From: CAYFPX01 sp964519895
Lineage (GTDB): Bacteria; Myxococcota_A; UBA796; CAJQPC01
NCBI GenBank assembly: GCA_964519895.1
Contig: CAZFLE010000002.1
Location: 104,065 to 168,064, forward strand
Direction: 5' to 3'
Length of the DNA stretch: 64,000 nt
In this document: in pieces, positions 17,410 to 26,290 of the stretch
How the letters are laid out: the number at the start of each line of letters is the position of its first letter
How positions within the stretch are numbered: position 1 is the stretch's first letter
Program-made: the position numbers and the translations under genes
The notes under the pieces: generated by a model
The model's input: the letters and a program-made list of their open reading frames with translations, nothing else
What the model was told of the DNA's origin: nothing
Databases searched by the model: none

Positions 17410-17916
17410 GTGATGCTCCTGCTGCTGACCATTGGCTGCGCACCGACGCCCCTCCAGGTGGGCGACGACCCGGGCACCACCGCCCTGGGGACCGACAGCG
17501 GGATCCTGGAGACCACCGCTGGAGACACAGGCGGCGGCGTGCCGGACCTGGACTACCGCTCCTGGACGGGGGAGCGCAGGTGGACGTCGGGGGACTGCGA
17601 AGCCGTCGTGAGCGAGGACGGGACCCGGCTGGACGAGGACTGGATCCAGTACGACCTGCTGCTGAGCTTCTGCGAGGACTGCGAGCACTGGTATGTGCTC
17701 GACGTCAGCCCGGGGGCGGCGTGCGGGCTGCCCGTGTCGACCTACACCTTCCGCGGGCTGCTGCTGTCGGGCCCGGATCCCGAGATCTACTACATGGACG
17801 AGGGCGCTCTGGGCGGCGGCTTCATGGCCACCGGGACCTGGGCCGCAGACGGCCTGGCCTACCAGGTGTCGCTGTTCGGGGTGGAACAGGACGGTCGCGT
17901 CGACTTTGGGCAGTAG
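17410..17916 (+). CDS. Small lipoprotein of unknown function
   Basis: Protein of 168 residues from GTG 17410 (ATG 17413 gives 167). It starts VMLLLLTIGCAPTP, a very short hydrophobic stretch ending in a lipobox-like cysteine. A Thr/Asp/Gly-rich spacer (GTTALGTDSGILETTAGDTG) follows, then a compact beta-rich domain with four cysteines (SGDCEAVV, LSFCEDCEHWYVLD, GAACGLP). No family is recognised. Just upstream CTGGTTCCGG is repeated in tandem (about 17387-17408), close to where the ribosome must bind. Codon use and composition match exported neighbours. Confidence 0.65.
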   Translation: MMLLLLTIGCAPTPLQVGDDPGTTALGTDSGILETTAGDTGGGVPDLDYRSWTGERRWTSGDCEAVVSEDGTRLDEDWIQYDLLLSFCEDCEHWYVLDVSPGAACGLPVSTYTFRGLLLSGPDPEIYYMDEGALGGGFMATGTWAADGLAYQVSLFGVEQDGRVDFGQ

Positions 17917-17928
17917 CGCGCGGGGGGG

Positions 17929-20670
17929 TCACTTCACCGCGCTGATCGGCACCACCGTCACCGGGCCCAGGGCCTCGGCCCCGGCCATGACGTCGGCGGC
18001 GGTGGCGACCAGCACCACCAGGGCATTGTCCGGGTCGTAGAGCGCCGCGATGGCCGCGTTGGCCTGGTCCAGGGTCACGTCGGCCATGGCCGCCACATAG
18101 GCGGGCTCGTCGTAGCCGCGCAGGTGGAGGTCGAACAGGTTGTCCAGCCTCTTGGCCGGGGTGTCGGAAAGGAAGGGGGCGCCCTGGACCCTAGCCGAGC
18201 GGGCCTGGTCCAGGTCTTCCTGGGAGACGCCCTCGGCCTTGGCCTGGCCCAGGATGTCGATGACCAGGGACACGGCGTCGGTGGCGTACTCGACCCCGGG
18301 GGCCAGGATGGCCAGGTAGGGGCCGCCGTGGACCCGGGTCCGGGTGAAGCCGTAGGCGTAGTAGCTCCAGCCGCGCTCGACCCGGACCTGCTGCATCAGG
18401 CGGGCCTGGAAGCTGAAGCCGCCGACCACGTCGTTGCCCAGCAGGTAGGCGGGGAAGGTGTCGGCCTGGTAGGCGGCACCCGGCTGGAGCACCATGGCCT
18501 GGACCTGGGTGCGCTCGGGCTTGTCCACGATCAGGACTGTGCGGCCCTCGCGCGGCGCCGGCGGCTCGGCGGGCGTGACGTCTGGCACGTCGCCGGCCAG
18601 GGCCTCGAGCAGCTCTGCGACGTCTCCGCGAGCCTTGGCGTCGAAGGCGCCGCCCAGGGCCAGCACCGCGTTGGACGAGCGCAGCCAGGTGTCGTGGTAG
18701 GCGGCCAGGTGCTCCGGCGTGATGGCATCCAGGCTCTCCAGGGTGCCGAGCTCGCTGCGACCATAGGGATGATCGGGGCCATAGAGGGCGGAGAGCGCCG
18801 CCCGGCTCAACAGATCGCGGTCGCTGTCCAGGGATTCCTTGAGCTCATTGCGGACCTCGTCCTTGAGCTCATCGATGGTGCTGGGGTCGAAGGCCGGCTG
18901 GGTGAGGGCCTCGGTCAGCAGGGCCACGAACTCGGGCCACGCGTCCCTGGGCACGGTGGCGTACAGGGTCAGGCTGTCCGCACTGACGGACGGCCAGACA
19001 TTGGCCCCCAAGCGCTCGATGTGCTCCTCGAATTGCAGTCGGTTCCGCTGGTCCGTGCCCCGAAGCAGAGCGTGGGCCGTGAGGTGCGCCACGCCCGGGA
19101 GCTCGTCCACGTCGGCACCGTGCTTCCAGCCCAGGTTCAGGTGGAGCAGGGGGGCGGTGGGATCGAACAGGAACATGAAGGTCGCGCCGGCCACCTCGCC
19201 CTCGGCCAGGTGACCACGGGCCAAGCGGGGCAGGGCCTCGGACGCCCGGGCCTGGATCGGTGGGCCGGGTTCGAAGGTCGGGATCGCCGACACGGTGGGC
19301 CGCAGAGCATCCACCGGCGCCTGGGTGGCGCGGCCGATGCCCACGGTGCTGTGGGCCGGGTTGAGCCAGGTGCGAGCCACGCGACGCACGTCTTCGGGGG
19401 TGATGCGGGCCAGGGCGTCCAGGTGGGTGACCCCGAGTCGCCAGTCGCCCCCAGCGGTCCAGTGCCAGCCCAGCAGCTCGGCCTTGCCCGAGGCGCTCTC
19501 CAGGCCCTCCCACGCCTCGGCCCGGATCTGGTTGACCCCGCGCTCGACCTCGGCCGCTGTGACCCCGTCGCGCTTGAGGGTCTCCAGAGCGTCGAACATG
19601 GACTCCTCGACCATCTCTGCAGGCACGCCCACGCGGCTGTTGGCCGTCAGCTCCAGCAGGCCGGGCTCCTGCATGCCCAGAAAGAAGCTGCTGACACTGC
19701 CCGCCAGGCCTGTGTCCTGCAGAGCTCGCTTGAGACGGCCGGACTGGCCGGTGGTGAGGATGGCGTCGAGCACCTGGAGGGCCGGGATGTCTGGGTGGCC
19801 CATGTCCGGGGTCACGAAGCCGACCTGGAGCCGGTCGCTGGTGGTGGCGATGTCCACTTCGACGCGACGTTGCGCGGTCTGATCCGGCTCGGTCGGTAGC
19901 GGCCGGCGGGCCAGGGTCGACGCCTGGAGGTGGCCATAGGTGTCCTGGATCAGCTGGGCGGTCGCGGCGGGCTCGACGTCTCCGACCAGGACCAGGGTGG
20001 CGTTGTTGGGGGCGTACCAGGTCTCGTAGAAGTCGACGCAGTCTTCGACCGACAGTGCCTGGAGGTCGGCCTCCCAGCCGACGGTCGGCCAGCCATAGGT
20101 GTGGGTGGTGAACGCGGTGTTCCACAGCTTCTCGTTCAGCTTGCCGTCGGGATCGTTGTCCGTGCGCAGGCGGCGCTCGTTGATCACGACCTCGCGCTCG
20201 CTGTCCAGGGCCTCCGCGTTCACCACCAGGGTGGTCATGCGGGTGGCCTCGAGCTCGGCGAGGGTCGCCAGGCCCGCCACGGGGATGGACTGGATGTAGA
20301 CGGTCTCGTCCAGCCAGGTCCAAGCGTTCAGGCCCTCGGCCCCCAGGCCTTCGACCACGGTGTCGTAGTGCCCGTCGTCATAGGTCGTGGTGCCCTTGAA
20401 CATCATGTGCTCGAACAGGTGGGCCAGGCCGGTCTTGCCGAGCTGCTCGTCGCTGGAACCCACGCCGAACCAGGTGTGGTACGCCACCACCGGCGCCGAG
20501 TCGTCGGGCACGACGAACAGCCGCAGACCGTTGTCGAAGGAGTAGTGGTGGGCCTGGAGGCCGCCCAGGAAGTCGCCGGACTCCACCAGGACGTAGCCCG
20601 GGTGGTTGTTCACGACGGGGGTCTCGACGGGGGCCTTGGGAGCGCAGGCCATCAGCGCGAGTGCGAGCAC
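17929..20670 (-). CDS. M16-family zinc metallopeptidase (pitrilysin type), lipoprotein
   Basis: Protein of 913 residues carrying both halves of an M16 peptidase. The N-terminal half has the inverted zinc motif HLFEH (84-88: His84, Glu87, His88) in GKTGLAHLFEHMMFKGTT and the downstream zinc Glu in the NERRLRTDNDPDG region. The C-terminal half (about 460-900) has a degenerate HLTAH instead of HxxEH, as expected for the inactive partner domain. The N-terminus MLALALMACAPKAP looks like a very short lipoprotein signal, placing it in the periplasm or outer membrane. M16 proteins degrade small peptides or process precursors. Start is GTG 20670. It is downstream of the sister kinase genes, with a 77-base gap. 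Confidence 0.9.
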   Translation of the reverse strand: MLALALMACAPKAPVETPVVNNHPGYVLVESGDFLGGLQAHHYSFDNGLRLFVVPDDSAPVVAYHTWFGVGSSDEQLGKTGLAHLFEHMMFKGTTTYDDGHYDTVVEGLGAEGLNAWTWLDETVYIQSIPVAGLATLAELEATRMTTLVVNAEALDSEREVVINERRLRTDNDPDGKLNEKLWNTAFTTHTYGWPTVGWEADLQALSVEDCVDFYETWYAPNNATLVLVGDVEPAATAQLIQDTYGHLQASTLARRPLPTEPDQTAQRRVEVDIATTSDRLQVGFVTPDMGHPDIPALQVLDAILTTGQSGRLKRALQDTGLAGSVSSFFLGMQEPGLLELTANSRVGVPAEMVEESMFDALETLKRDGVTAAEVERGVNQIRAEAWEGLESASGKAELLGWHWTAGGDWRLGVTHLDALARITPEDVRRVARTWLNPAHSTVGIGRATQAPVDALRPTVSAIPTFEPGPPIQARASEALPRLARGHLAEGEVAGATFMFLFDPTAPLLHLNLGWKHGADVDELPGVAHLTAHALLRGTDQRNRLQFEEHIERLGANVWPSVSADSLTLYATVPRDAWPEFVALLTEALTQPAFDPSTIDELKDEVRNELKESLDSDRDLLSRAALSALYGPDHPYGRSELGTLESLDAITPEHLAAYHDTWLRSSNAVLALGGAFDAKARGDVAELLEALAGDVPDVTPAEPPAPREGRTVLIVDKPERTQVQAMVLQPGAAYQADTFPAYLLGNDVVGGFSFQARLMQQVRVERGWSYYAYGFTRTRVHGGPYLAILAPGVEYATDAVSLVIDILGQAKAEGVSQEDLDQARSARVQGAPFLSDTPAKRLDNLFDLHLRGYDEPAYVAAMADVTLDQANAAIAALYDPDNALVVLVATAADVMAGAEALGPVTVVPISAVK

Positions 20671-20672
20671 GG

Positions 20673-20687
20673 CAACCCTTGGGGTTG
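20673..20687. terminator. Small hairpin between kinase and M16 genes
   Basis: CAACCC (20673-20678) and GGGTTG (20682-20687) with a 3-base loop, just before the M16 start on the - strand. It could weaken read-through from the kinase genes or hide the ribosome site. No T-run. Confidence 0.25.
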
Positions 20688-20747
20688 GGGGGGAGGACCC
20701 CTATCCCGACCGGGGCTCTTCCCCAGGGTCTGCGCGGCCGGGTTCCG

Positions 20748-22412
20748 TCAGTCCCGGGTCGTGCAACTCCGGTAGACCTTGCTGCAATTCAGCCGGGTCG
20801 TGGCAGCCGGTCGCACGTCCACGGTGCCCACGGTCTTGAGGGGGTCATCGGCCGCGAATCGGGCCTGGACCCGGTAGCGCCCTACGGGAAGCTCGCCAGG
20901 GGCCTGGCGCCCGGCGTCGTCGACCAGCCAGACCTCGTGGGCGTAGCCACTGATCTCGACCCGACCGGTCTGGGGCTTGACCTGGGGGGCGCTCGCCGTG
21001 CGGGCCTTCCTGGGGGCAGCGGGTTCGTCTTCGGGATCGTCGAGCGGGGCCGCATCCCCCGGCACGTCCAGGGTCAGTGGCACCGTGGGCTGGGACAGGG
21101 TGGCCGGTGGCGCACCGGGGACCATCGGCGGCGACGGGTCTCCGAACAGGTGGCCGACCACCGCCAGGGTGACCCCGAAGACCAGTGCGGCCACCACCCC
21201 CAGGCCGACCCAGCGCATGGACGACGGGCCCCGCACGGGCTCTTCGGCCCTGCGCAGGCGAGCGGCGACCGGGGGCTGTGGCGGCGCCTGGGACGGCGAG
21301 GGTCGAGGTGGCGGCGGGCTCCGGGTGTGGAAGAGCTGGGACAGCTCGGGCGGTGGGATCGTCACGGCGCCGGCCCCAAAGGCGGCCCGGGCCTGGCCGT
21401 CGGAGCGTCGTTCCGGTCCGGCGACGGCCTGGGGTGCCGCGGTCAGGTGCGCGGGGAGCTCCAGGCCGGAGTCCGTGAACACCAGGCCCGTCAGCTCGTC
21501 GTCCTTGGGGCGAGGGGCCAGAGGCAAGCAGTGGGCGACGGCGGTGTCGGCCCAGTCCCGGAGTCGCGGCCCTTCGAGCTCCCGAGCCAACGTCGTGCAG
21601 AAGCGCTCGACCGCTCGGGCATCGGGTCGCTCGGCGGCTTCGTAGGCCAGCAGCCCACCGACCAGGCGCACCAGGTCCTCGCTGAGCCCGCGGGTGGCCT
21701 TCCACAGGTGATCCATCACTTCGCGGATCCTTGCGGCGTGACGCTCGGGCGCCGCGCTGCTGCGTCCCATGGCGCTGGCCGTGATCATCTCGTAGAGCAC
21801 GACGCCCAGGGAGTAGACGTCGGCGGCGTGGGAGTCGAAGCCGTCCAGCCGCTCGGGAGCCATGTACGACATGGAGCCAAAGGTGAAGGCCTCGGTCTTG
21901 GCCTCACGGGACTCGAACTCGGCGCGGCCCGCCCCGAAGTCCAGGATCTTCACGTCGCCTTCTGGGGTGACCCGGATGTTGCCGGGCTTGAGGTCCCGGT
22001 GCAGCAGGTGCAGGGGTCGGCCGCCAGGACCGGCGGTGGTGTAGGCCACGTGCAGAGCGTTGGCGCACTCCGACACGATCGCCAGGGCCACGGTGGGAGG
22101 CATGGGCCCGAGCGCGATCAGCTGGGCCAGGTCGACACCGGGGACCAGCTCCATCGCGACCGCCCAGCGGCCCTTGAGCTGCATGAGACCCAAGGGATCC
22201 ACGATGGCCCGGTGTCGAATCAGTCCGAGCATCCGCGCCTCATCCCGGAGCCGCTGGGCGTATTCCTGGGCTGCGTCGTCGGTGTCGTTGAGGACCTTGA
22301 TCGCGACGGGCCGCGTGAAGCCGTCCGGCAGCTCGAGCTGGGCCTGGTAGACCGTGCCGAAGCCGCCCTGGGCGAGGGCCTGGCCGACCCGGTAGCGCCG
22401 CTGGCCCGCCAC
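20748..22412 (-). CDS. Membrane Ser/Thr kinase with PEGA domain and cysteine tail (sister A)
   Basis: Protein of 554 residues. Kinase motifs: AQGGFGTVYQA (14-24), Lys39 (VAIK), HRD 138-140, DFG 158-160 and YMAPERLDG. A Pro-rich cytoplasmic linker leads to one membrane helix (about 401-421), an acidic linker and a PEGA domain (about 483-545) with ISGYAHEVWLVDD and PVGRYRVQARF. It ends LNCSKVYRSC-TTRD. The kinase motif positions are identical to those of the adjacent upstream kinase, so the two are tandem duplicates. Its GTG start overlaps the upstream stop by one base (TAGTG). The tail cysteines should be extracytoplasmic and could form a disulfide. Confidence 0.92.
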   Translation of the reverse strand: MAGQRRYRVGQALAQGGFGTVYQAQLELPDGFTRPVAIKVLNDTDDAAQEYAQRLRDEARMLGLIRHRAIVDPLGLMQLKGRWAVAMELVPGVDLAQLIALGPMPPTVALAIVSECANALHVAYTTAGPGGRPLHLLHRDLKPGNIRVTPEGDVKILDFGAGRAEFESREAKTEAFTFGSMSYMAPERLDGFDSHAADVYSLGVVLYEMITASAMGRSSAAPERHAARIREVMDHLWKATRGLSEDLVRLVGGLLAYEAAERPDARAVERFCTTLARELEGPRLRDWADTAVAHCLPLAPRPKDDELTGLVFTDSGLELPAHLTAAPQAVAGPERRSDGQARAAFGAGAVTIPPPELSQLFHTRSPPPPRPSPSQAPPQPPVAARLRRAEEPVRGPSSMRWVGLGVVAALVFGVTLAVVGHLFGDPSPPMVPGAPPATLSQPTVPLTLDVPGDAAPLDDPEDEPAAPRKARTASAPQVKPQTGRVEISGYAHEVWLVDDAGRQAPGELPVGRYRVQARFAADDPLKTVGTVDVRPAATTRLNCSKVYRSCTTRD

Positions 22413-24424
22413 TACTCCACCCGGCAGGTCTTGTAGACCTTGGAACAGTGGAGGGTCTGCACGCTCCCGTCTGTCACCTGGATCCGTCCTGCCTTGGTGG
22501 CCGGTCCGTCGTCGAACACGGCCTCCACGCGGTAACTCCCCGCGGGCACTTCGCCCGGGCCCAGGCGACGGCCGCCCCCGATCAAGGTCACCCGCGACGC
22601 AAAGCCGGAGACCCGCACGGTGCCGCTTCCAAGAGGCTGTTCCGCGGGGGCTGGGGTGGGCTGCCCGGTCTGGGCGCTCCCCGGGCCTCGGGGGGGGGGC
22701 TCTGCCCGTGGCGTCGGGCTTGGCGTGCCCGCGGGGGCGTCGTCCGGGTCCAGGCCGCGCAGGTCTTGCTGCTCCGGATTCCAGGCTCTGCCCGGCAGGT
22801 CGGCCGGCCGGGCCTCTGGCACGTCATCGGACGGCCGGTTGGCCGGGTCCTCGGGCATGTAGGTGAAGACCAGGAAGCCCACGGCGGCCAGGATCAGCGT
22901 GCCGATGACCCAACCCGCGCCGTCGTCGCCGCTGTCGGTGGGCGGCTGGTGGGGCCGCAGAGGCTCGACGTCCCGGCCCCTGGGCACGCCCTTGACGTCG
23001 GTGGGGACGCGACCGTCCCGGGGCTTCTCAAAGGTCTTGGTCAGGAATTCGATGGCCTCGAGCCGGTCGGACGGCTCCTCGAGCACGTCGGTGAAGAGCG
23101 CGTCGTCGGGCACCAGGCCCACCGTCTCGGACGCGGGTTGCACGACCTCGTGCACGCCCGATGGGGGCGCCATGCGGACCTGGGTCGGCACGTCGCCCAG
23201 GCGGGGGGTGGGGATGCCGTCCTGGCGCGGAACGGCGTCGGAGATCTCTGGCAAGGTCAGGTGGGCCCGTGCGCCCCACCCGGAGTCCGCGCCCTGGTCG
23301 GTGTCTTCGTCGCCGCTGTCCTCGTCGTCGGGGAGCTCTGGCAGGGGGCGGATAGGGGTGTCGCGCGGGGCTGGCGTGGGCTCGGGGCTGTTGGGCACCG
23401 CGCCGCGCAGGTTCGTGGGAGGGTCGGGGGCCCGAGGGACCGAGGGCAGGTCGGCCCGGGGCACGTCCAGGGTCTCCTCGATGACGCTCCCCGACAGGTC
23501 TTCCGAACCCTTTGGGGCCGCGTCGGCAAAGGGCAGGGACTGTCCGACGGCCCGCTCTGCCCAGTCTCGCAGGGTGATGCCCGGGGCCTTGCGGGCCAGC
23601 TCGACACATCGGCGCTCCAGATCCCTGGCTCGGGGCCGGGCGTTGGCCTCGTACGCAAGACACGCGGACAGCAAGGGCCCCAGGACCGCGGCGCCTTGGC
23701 CCTGGGTGGTCTCCCAGAGCCGGGTCATGGCGTCGCTCATGCGGGCCTGGTGGCGGCCAGGGTCCGGCGTGGTCTTGCCCAGCGGGCCTCCCGCCAGCAT
23801 CTCGAAGAGCATCGAGCCCACCGCGTACACGTCGCCCTCGGGGCCGTCGATGAAGTCGATCCGCTCCGGGGACATGTAGGCCGCGCTGCCGAAGTGCAGA
23901 TTCCGGGTCTCGGACTCGCGGCTGTCGAAGTCGGCGCGTGCGACGCCGAAGTCCAGCACCTTGACCTCGCCCGCTGGGGTGATGCGGATGTTGGAGGGCT
24001 TGAGGTCTCGATGCAGCACCCGGAGCGGCCGACCGTCTGGGCCCTTGCGGGTCCACGCCACGTGCAGCGCAGATGCGATCTCTGCGGTCACCTCGAGCGC
24101 CGCGGCGGGGGGCAGAGGCCCGAGCTGGAGCAGCGTCTTCAGGTCCGCCCCCTCGATGTACTCCATGACCACGGTCCACTTGCCGGCCAGCTCTACGAGC
24201 CCGTCGACAGCGACGATGGCCCGATGGCGGAGCAGCGCCAGCAGCCGTGCTTCGTCCCGTAGACGGCGGGTGAACTCCTCGTTCTCGGTCAGGCCGGGGT
24301 TCAGGACCTTGAGCGCCACCTGCTTGGTGAACCCGCCCTGGCCGATCAACTCCGCGCGGTAGACGGTCCCGAACGATCCCCGCGCGATGGGGGCCAGGAT
24401 GCGGTACCGGCGCCGGTCACTCAT
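22412..24424 (-). CDS. Membrane Ser/Thr kinase with PEGA-like domain and cysteine tail (sister B)
   Basis: Protein of 670 residues from the ATG at 24424; the frame stays open upstream but the kinase begins normally here (MSDRRRYRILAPIARGSFG). Lys39, HRD 138-140 and DFG 158-160 coincide with sister A. A long acidic and Pro-rich linker (about 300-500) precedes one membrane helix (about 503-522), another Pro-rich spacer and a PEGA-like domain (VRVSGFASRVTLIGG, then PAGSYRVEAVF). It ends LHCSKVYKTC-RVE. First gene of a leftward unit with sister A and possibly the M16 peptidase; divergent from a DUF885 lipoprotein gene 51 bases away. Confidence 0.92.
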   Translation of the reverse strand: MSDRRRYRILAPIARGSFGTVYRAELIGQGGFTKQVALKVLNPGLTENEEFTRRLRDEARLLALLRHRAIVAVDGLVELAGKWTVVMEYIEGADLKTLLQLGPLPPAAALEVTAEIASALHVAWTRKGPDGRPLRVLHRDLKPSNIRITPAGEVKVLDFGVARADFDSRESETRNLHFGSAAYMSPERIDFIDGPEGDVYAVGSMLFEMLAGGPLGKTTPDPGRHQARMSDAMTRLWETTQGQGAAVLGPLLSACLAYEANARPRARDLERRCVELARKAPGITLRDWAERAVGQSLPFADAAPKGSEDLSGSVIEETLDVPRADLPSVPRAPDPPTNLRGAVPNSPEPTPAPRDTPIRPLPELPDDEDSGDEDTDQGADSGWGARAHLTLPEISDAVPRQDGIPTPRLGDVPTQVRMAPPSGVHEVVQPASETVGLVPDDALFTDVLEEPSDRLEAIEFLTKTFEKPRDGRVPTDVKGVPRGRDVEPLRPHQPPTDSGDDGAGWVIGTLILAAVGFLVFTYMPEDPANRPSDDVPEARPADLPGRAWNPEQQDLRGLDPDDAPAGTPSPTPRAEPPPRGPGSAQTGQPTPAPAEQPLGSGTVRVSGFASRVTLIGGGRRLGPGEVPAGSYRVEAVFDDGPATKAGRIQVTDGSVQTLHCSKVYKTCRVE

Positions 24425-24475
24425 TGCGCAAGGCCCATGGTACCGAAGGCGCCGCGGCCCCGATAATGCCCGACC

Positions 24476-26281
24476 GTGCACGCTCGAACCCTGCTGGTGT
24501 TGGCCCTGGTGGCCTGCGCACCAAAGACCGCCCCCTCGCCCGCAGCTGCGCCCGTGGAGGCGACCATGCCGACCCGCACCCAGGCCAGCGCTGGCGTGAC
24601 CGATCCCGCACTGGCGGCGCTGCTCGAGGAGCACTGGGCGCTGCGCATGGCGCGGTCGCCCTTCTGGGCCACCCGGCTGGGGGACCACCGCTTCGATGAC
24701 CAGCTGGGCTCGGTGTCGGCGACCCAGCGTGCCCAGGACCAGGCCCACGACGATGCGCTGCTGGCGCGGGCCGAAGCCCTGGCGCTGGCCGGGCGCGACG
24801 AGATCGTCCGCCAGGTCCTGGTCGCGGGGCTGCGGTCCGAAGGCGCGGTCCGGGCCTGTGACTTCCCCAGCTGGAGTTTCTCACCGCGGCGGAACCCTTT
24901 GGCCTTCTTCAACAGCGTGGCGGAGCTCCACCCGATCCGGACCCCGGAGGACGCGGAGAATCTGGTGGCCCGGGTCCGCGCCATGCCCGGCTACCTGGGC
25001 GACGTGGTCGCCAACCTGCGGGCGGGCGCTGGCGCCGGTCGGTTCAACAACGCCACGTCGACGCGCCTGGTGCTGCAGATGATCGACGATCAGCTGGACC
25101 AGCCCCTGGACCGGTGGCCGCTGCTGGCGCCGCTGACCGTGGAGCACCCGGACTGGTCCGATGCCGACCGCGCTCGCCTGCAGGCGGACCTGACCGCTGC
25201 GGTGGACGTCGGGGTCCGGCCTGCCCTCGTGCGCTGGGGCGACGTCCTGCGCGACGAGATCCTGCCGTCGGCGCGGGACGACGACGCCCCTGGCCTGGCA
25301 TCCCTGCCCGGTGGCGACGCCTGCTACGCCGCCCTGGTCGGACGCTTCACCACGCTGCCCGAGCGCGACGCGGCATCCATCCACACCCAGGGACTGGACC
25401 AGCTGGCCAAGGTGCACGCCGAGTTCGTGGCGCTGGGCGGTCCGACCCTGGGCACCGCCGAGCTGCCAGCGATCTTCGCCCGCCTGCGCACCGACCCCGA
25501 CCTGCGCTTCGAGACCGCGGAACAGGTCGAGGACAAGGCCCGCAGCGCCCTGGCCCGCGCCCAGGCCGTGGTGCCGCCGGCCTTTGGCGTGTTGCCCCAG
25601 GCCGACTGCGTCGTGAAGCGAGTGCCCGACTACCAGGCCCCCTACACGACGATCGCCTACTACCGCCGCCCGGTGCCCGACGGCTCGATGCCCGGCGCCT
25701 ACTACGTCAACGTGCACGAGCCCGAGACCCGACCCCGCCACGAGGCCGAGGTGCTCGCGTACCACGAGGCCGTGCCGGGCCACCACCTGCAGATCGCCAT
25801 CGCCCAGGAGCTGCCCGACACCCCGGCGTTCCTTCGCTACGCCGGCATGACGGCCTATATCGAGGGCTGGGCGCTCTACAGCGAGCGGCTCGCCGACGAG
25901 CTGGGCCTCTACACCGCGGACACCGATCGGCTGGGCATGCTGTCCTATGACGCTTGGCGCTCGGCCCGGCTCGTGGTGGACACCGGGCTGCACCACCTGG
26001 GCTGGAGCCGCCAGCAGGCCATCGACTTCATGATGGAGAACACCCCGCTGGCGGCGAACAACATCGTCAACGAGGTCGACCGCTACATCACAACGCCCGG
26101 CCAGGCGTTGGCCTACAAGACCGGGCAGCTGGAGATCCTGCGACTCCGGGCTCTGGCCCAGGCTGCCCTCGGCGACGCCTTCTCGCTGTCCGATTTCCAC
26201 GATGTCGTGCTGGGCAGCGGCGCGGTGACCCTGCCCGTGCTCGAGGGCCTGGTCCAGGCCTGGATCGCCTCGGCGTCCTGA
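24476..26281 (+). CDS. DUF885 family lipoprotein, probable metallopeptidase
   Basis: Protein of 601 residues starting MHARTLLVLALVACAPK, a lipoprotein signal with Cys14. DUF885 hallmarks are visible: YHEAVPGHHLQ (His430, Glu431, His436/437), followed by the helix EGWALYSERLADELG that supplies the third zinc ligand in related gluzincins, and a C-terminal YKTGQLEILRLR. Members are predicted zinc-dependent peptidases or carboxypeptidases; activity is not established for most. Envelope location is inferred from the lipobox. Start is GTG 24476, divergent from the kinase pair; the gene ends 9 bases from a convergent permease gene. Confidence 0.88.
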   Translation: MHARTLLVLALVACAPKTAPSPAAAPVEATMPTRTQASAGVTDPALAALLEEHWALRMARSPFWATRLGDHRFDDQLGSVSATQRAQDQAHDDALLARAEALALAGRDEIVRQVLVAGLRSEGAVRACDFPSWSFSPRRNPLAFFNSVAELHPIRTPEDAENLVARVRAMPGYLGDVVANLRAGAGAGRFNNATSTRLVLQMIDDQLDQPLDRWPLLAPLTVEHPDWSDADRARLQADLTAAVDVGVRPALVRWGDVLRDEILPSARDDDAPGLASLPGGDACYAALVGRFTTLPERDAASIHTQGLDQLAKVHAEFVALGGPTLGTAELPAIFARLRTDPDLRFETAEQVEDKARSALARAQAVVPPAFGVLPQADCVVKRVPDYQAPYTTIAYYRRPVPDGSMPGAYYVNVHEPETRPRHEAEVLAYHEAVPGHHLQIAIAQELPDTPAFLRYAGMTAYIEGWALYSERLADELGLYTADTDRLGMLSYDAWRSARLVVDTGLHHLGWSRQQAIDFMMENTPLAANNIVNEVDRYITTPGQALAYKTGQLEILRLRALAQAALGDAFSLSDFHDVVLGSGAVTLPVLEGLVQAWIASAS

Positions 26282-26290
26282 CGGCTGGCG

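Noticed and set aside
14493..17528. A 1011-codon open frame on the - strand
   Set aside because: Antisense to the GT-C gene; biased composition, no domains or export signal.
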